NCBI GenBank assembly: GCA_013001595.1
Contig: JABDMH010000120.1
Location: 1 to 64,000 of the forward strand
Direction: 5' to 3'
From: Saprospiraceae bacterium
Lineage (GTDB): Bacteria > Bacteroidota > Bacteroidia > Chitinophagales > Saprospiraceae
Length of the DNA stretch: 64,000 bases
Under the pieces are notes generated by a model, which worked only from the letters and a program-made list of their open reading frames with translations, did no database searches and had not been told where the DNA came from. Below, piece by piece: positions 62,705 through 64,000 of the stretch; the stretch's first letter is position 1, and every line of letters begins with the position of its first letter. A program made the translations under genes and the position numbers.

Positions 62705-63593
62705 GAAATACCTGATAAGACTACTCTTTCTCCTATACATGATGCGAATGTTTTCCGGAACAATTGTTGCTCAGGAAGATCTACTATCAATGTTGGAAGA
62801 AGATAATGATCAGCTATTCACGGCGGCAATATTTAAAACTTCAAGGATAATAAACGGACACTCAATTGAAAACACCCCAAAGTCCATTCTAGATATTAAG
62901 ATCTCTCATCGATTTGGATTTATTGAAAATGGATTGTATGATCTATTTGGTCTAGATGGAGCCACCATCCGCATTGGCGCCGACTATGGAGTCAGCGATC
63001 GGCTTACGATAGGAGGGGGCAGGAGCAGTCTCGAAAAGACTTACGATGTGTATGCAAAATATCAAATACTGCGGCAGTCGATAGGCCCTAAATCTATTCC
63101 GTTCGGCATGTCCTATGTGGCCACGGCTGCTATTCAAACCCTAAAATTCGTAGATCCGGAAGCATCCAATCTTTTTAGGTCTCGGCTATATTATACCCAT
63201 CAGATTTTAATTGCCAGAAAATTCAGTGAAGGTTTTAGCCTACAGATCACTCCGTCTGTCGTACATCGAAATTGGGTAGCCACACAAGAAGAGGCTCACG
63301 ATGTATTTTCACTGGGTATAGGGGGAAGACAAAAATTATCTAAACGTGTCAGCATCAATCTTGAGTACTTCTATACACCCGGGGGACAACTTGTAGACCG
63401 TTATCGAAATGGCTTTTCTGTTGGCCTTGATATTGAAACTGGAGGACATGTTTTTCAACTACATTTTACAAACAGCACATCAATGATTGAAAAAGGCTTC
63501 ATAGCAGAAACTACGGGAGATTGGACCAACGGTGGTGTACACTTCGGTTTCAACATCTCTCGTGTATTTGCACTGGGTACTCCAACTAAGTAG
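62694..63593 (+). CDS. DUF5777 family outer-membrane beta-barrel protein
   Basis: A 299-residue protein with signal peptide (LLFLLYMMRMFSGTIVAQ region) and the DUF5777 pattern: AIFKTSRIINGHSIEN, LDIKISHRFGFIENGLYDLFGLDGATIRIGADYGVSD (split), LTIGGGRSSLEKTYDVY, and a C-terminal beta strand FGFNISRVFALG. Aromatic alternation suggests a 12-14-strand barrel. It overlaps YceI by 11 bases and is last in the operon; its neighbour is a convergent oxidoreductase gene 19 bases away. Confidence 0.88.
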   Translation: MKNEKYLIRLLFLLYMMRMFSGTIVAQEDLLSMLEEDNDQLFTAAIFKTSRIINGHSIENTPKSILDIKISHRFGFIENGLYDLFGLDGATIRIGADYGVSDRLTIGGGRSSLEKTYDVYAKYQILRQSIGPKSIPFGMSYVATAAIQTLKFVDPEASNLFRSRLYYTHQILIARKFSEGFSLQITPSVVHRNWVATQEEAHDVFSLGIGGRQKLSKRVSINLEYFYTPGGQLVDRYRNGFSVGLDIETGGHVFQLHFTNSTSMIEKGFIAETTGDWTNGGVHFGFNISRVFALGTPTK

Positions 63594-63612
63594 AGCGCAA
63601 ATTCCCTACAGC

Positions 63613-64000
63613 CTATGTGTTGGGTCTTCTATAAACTCCTCTGTATGGCCTGGCTAGTAGTGCCTTGGCTGTGGGATTTCCCACTATGGTTTCTTCCTTG
63701 GCATCCCATTTGACCTGACTGCTGGTTTCATAGGCTATGGTTGCCAGCTGAACAACTGCGGTGGATTTATAGCCTTCATCTATAGGACAGCTGATCAAAC
63801 TTTTATCCTGCTTTTTAATGGCATTCAGAAAATCAGCCATATGATCTACTCGCAGGTTAGATTCAACCTCATGGGTTTTAGGTTCAGCGTCCTTTGTATT
63901 TGAAAGTATTATGAACCGACGGTCATTGGAAAAAATGGTGGCATCCGTTCCATAGAAGAAAACACCATTTTTATGCTGTGGATCCATATTTCCAGTACCC
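63613..64000 (-). CDS. Gfo/Idh/MocA-type oxidoreductase, C-terminal fragment (runs off window)
   Basis: The frame is open from 63613 to the window edge on the minus strand (codons GTGN before the visible MDPQHKNG). It reads as the C-terminal part of a Gfo/Idh/MocA-family dehydrogenase: NMDPQHKNGVFFYGTDATIF, then RVDHMADFLNAIKKQDKSLIS and CPIDEGYKSTAVVQLATIAY, typical of secreted sugar-type oxidoreductases of Bacteroidota. It ends RPYRGVYRRPNT. The NAD-binding N-terminus and any Tat signal lie outside. Confidence 0.85.
   Translation of the reverse strand, partial: GTGNMDPQHKNGVFFYGTDATIFSNDRRFIILSNTKDAEPKTHEVESNLRVDHMADFLNAIKKQDKSLISCPIDEGYKSTAVVQLATIAYETSSQVKWDAKEETIVGNPTAKALLARPYRGVYRRPNT

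Overview
The window reads as a chromosomal segment of a Bacteroidota bacterium, most likely from the Saprospiria/Cytophagia side of the phylum. This rests on gene content: a PorT-like type IX secretion gene beside ubiE, DUF3822, DUF2141 and DUF5777 families, a LytS/LytTR pair with an N-terminal propeller, a planctomycete-type cytochrome/DUF1549/DUF1553 protein with a DUF1501 partner, and Bacteroidota-style promoters (TTTG, about 19 bases, then TAnnTTTG) with few Shine-Dalgarno sites. No rRNA, tRNA, CRISPR array or prophage was seen.

Layout. 1-126: the end of an IS481-like element. 395-8233: housekeeping genes ychF, acpH, porT-ubiE, gyrA and a TPR protein, closed by a strong terminator. 8294-8879: a non-coding stretch with two inverted copies of a dispersed repeat whose third copy lies at 39375-39510. 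8880-11909: a TRAP transporter membrane pair without its binding protein, a DUF2141 protein and a HEAT-like protein. 11915-14769: an LEA-like 22-residue-repeat protein, about 1.1 kb without a convincing gene, and an AT-hook/histone-H1-like protein made of a 114-bp tandem repeat. 14917-23707: an NagX-like membrane acyltransferase, a WG-repeat protein, rpiB-zwf, a rhodanese/sterol-desaturase pair and a YgiQ-type radical SAM enzyme. 24006-29765: TetR, a Uup-like ABC-F ATPase, AraC, an SRPBCC protein and a neutral-ceramidase-like enzyme.

30376-39058 (minus) is the least explained locus: three tightly coupled exported proteins, namely an outer-membrane beta-barrel, a 1615-residue protein with no family I recognise, and a fibronectin-III protein. 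A perfect palindrome lies just upstream. It is followed by an LRR gene with a textbook Bacteroidota promoter and by the PhyH/PSD/DUF1501 operon (41202-46784).

46849-55327 is again housekeeping: tsaD, then a membrane protein, DUF3822 and rsmD, then argS, glnS, pyrR and pyrB. 55401-63593 is an envelope region: a thioredoxin-like protein; a YceI protein translationally coupled to a LytS-type kinase and LytTR regulator; then a haem-binding-like lipoprotein, an OB-fold protein, a second YceI and a DUF5777 barrel. The window ends inside a Gfo/Idh/MocA-type oxidoreductase.

All family assignments come from reading motifs by eye. No database search was run.
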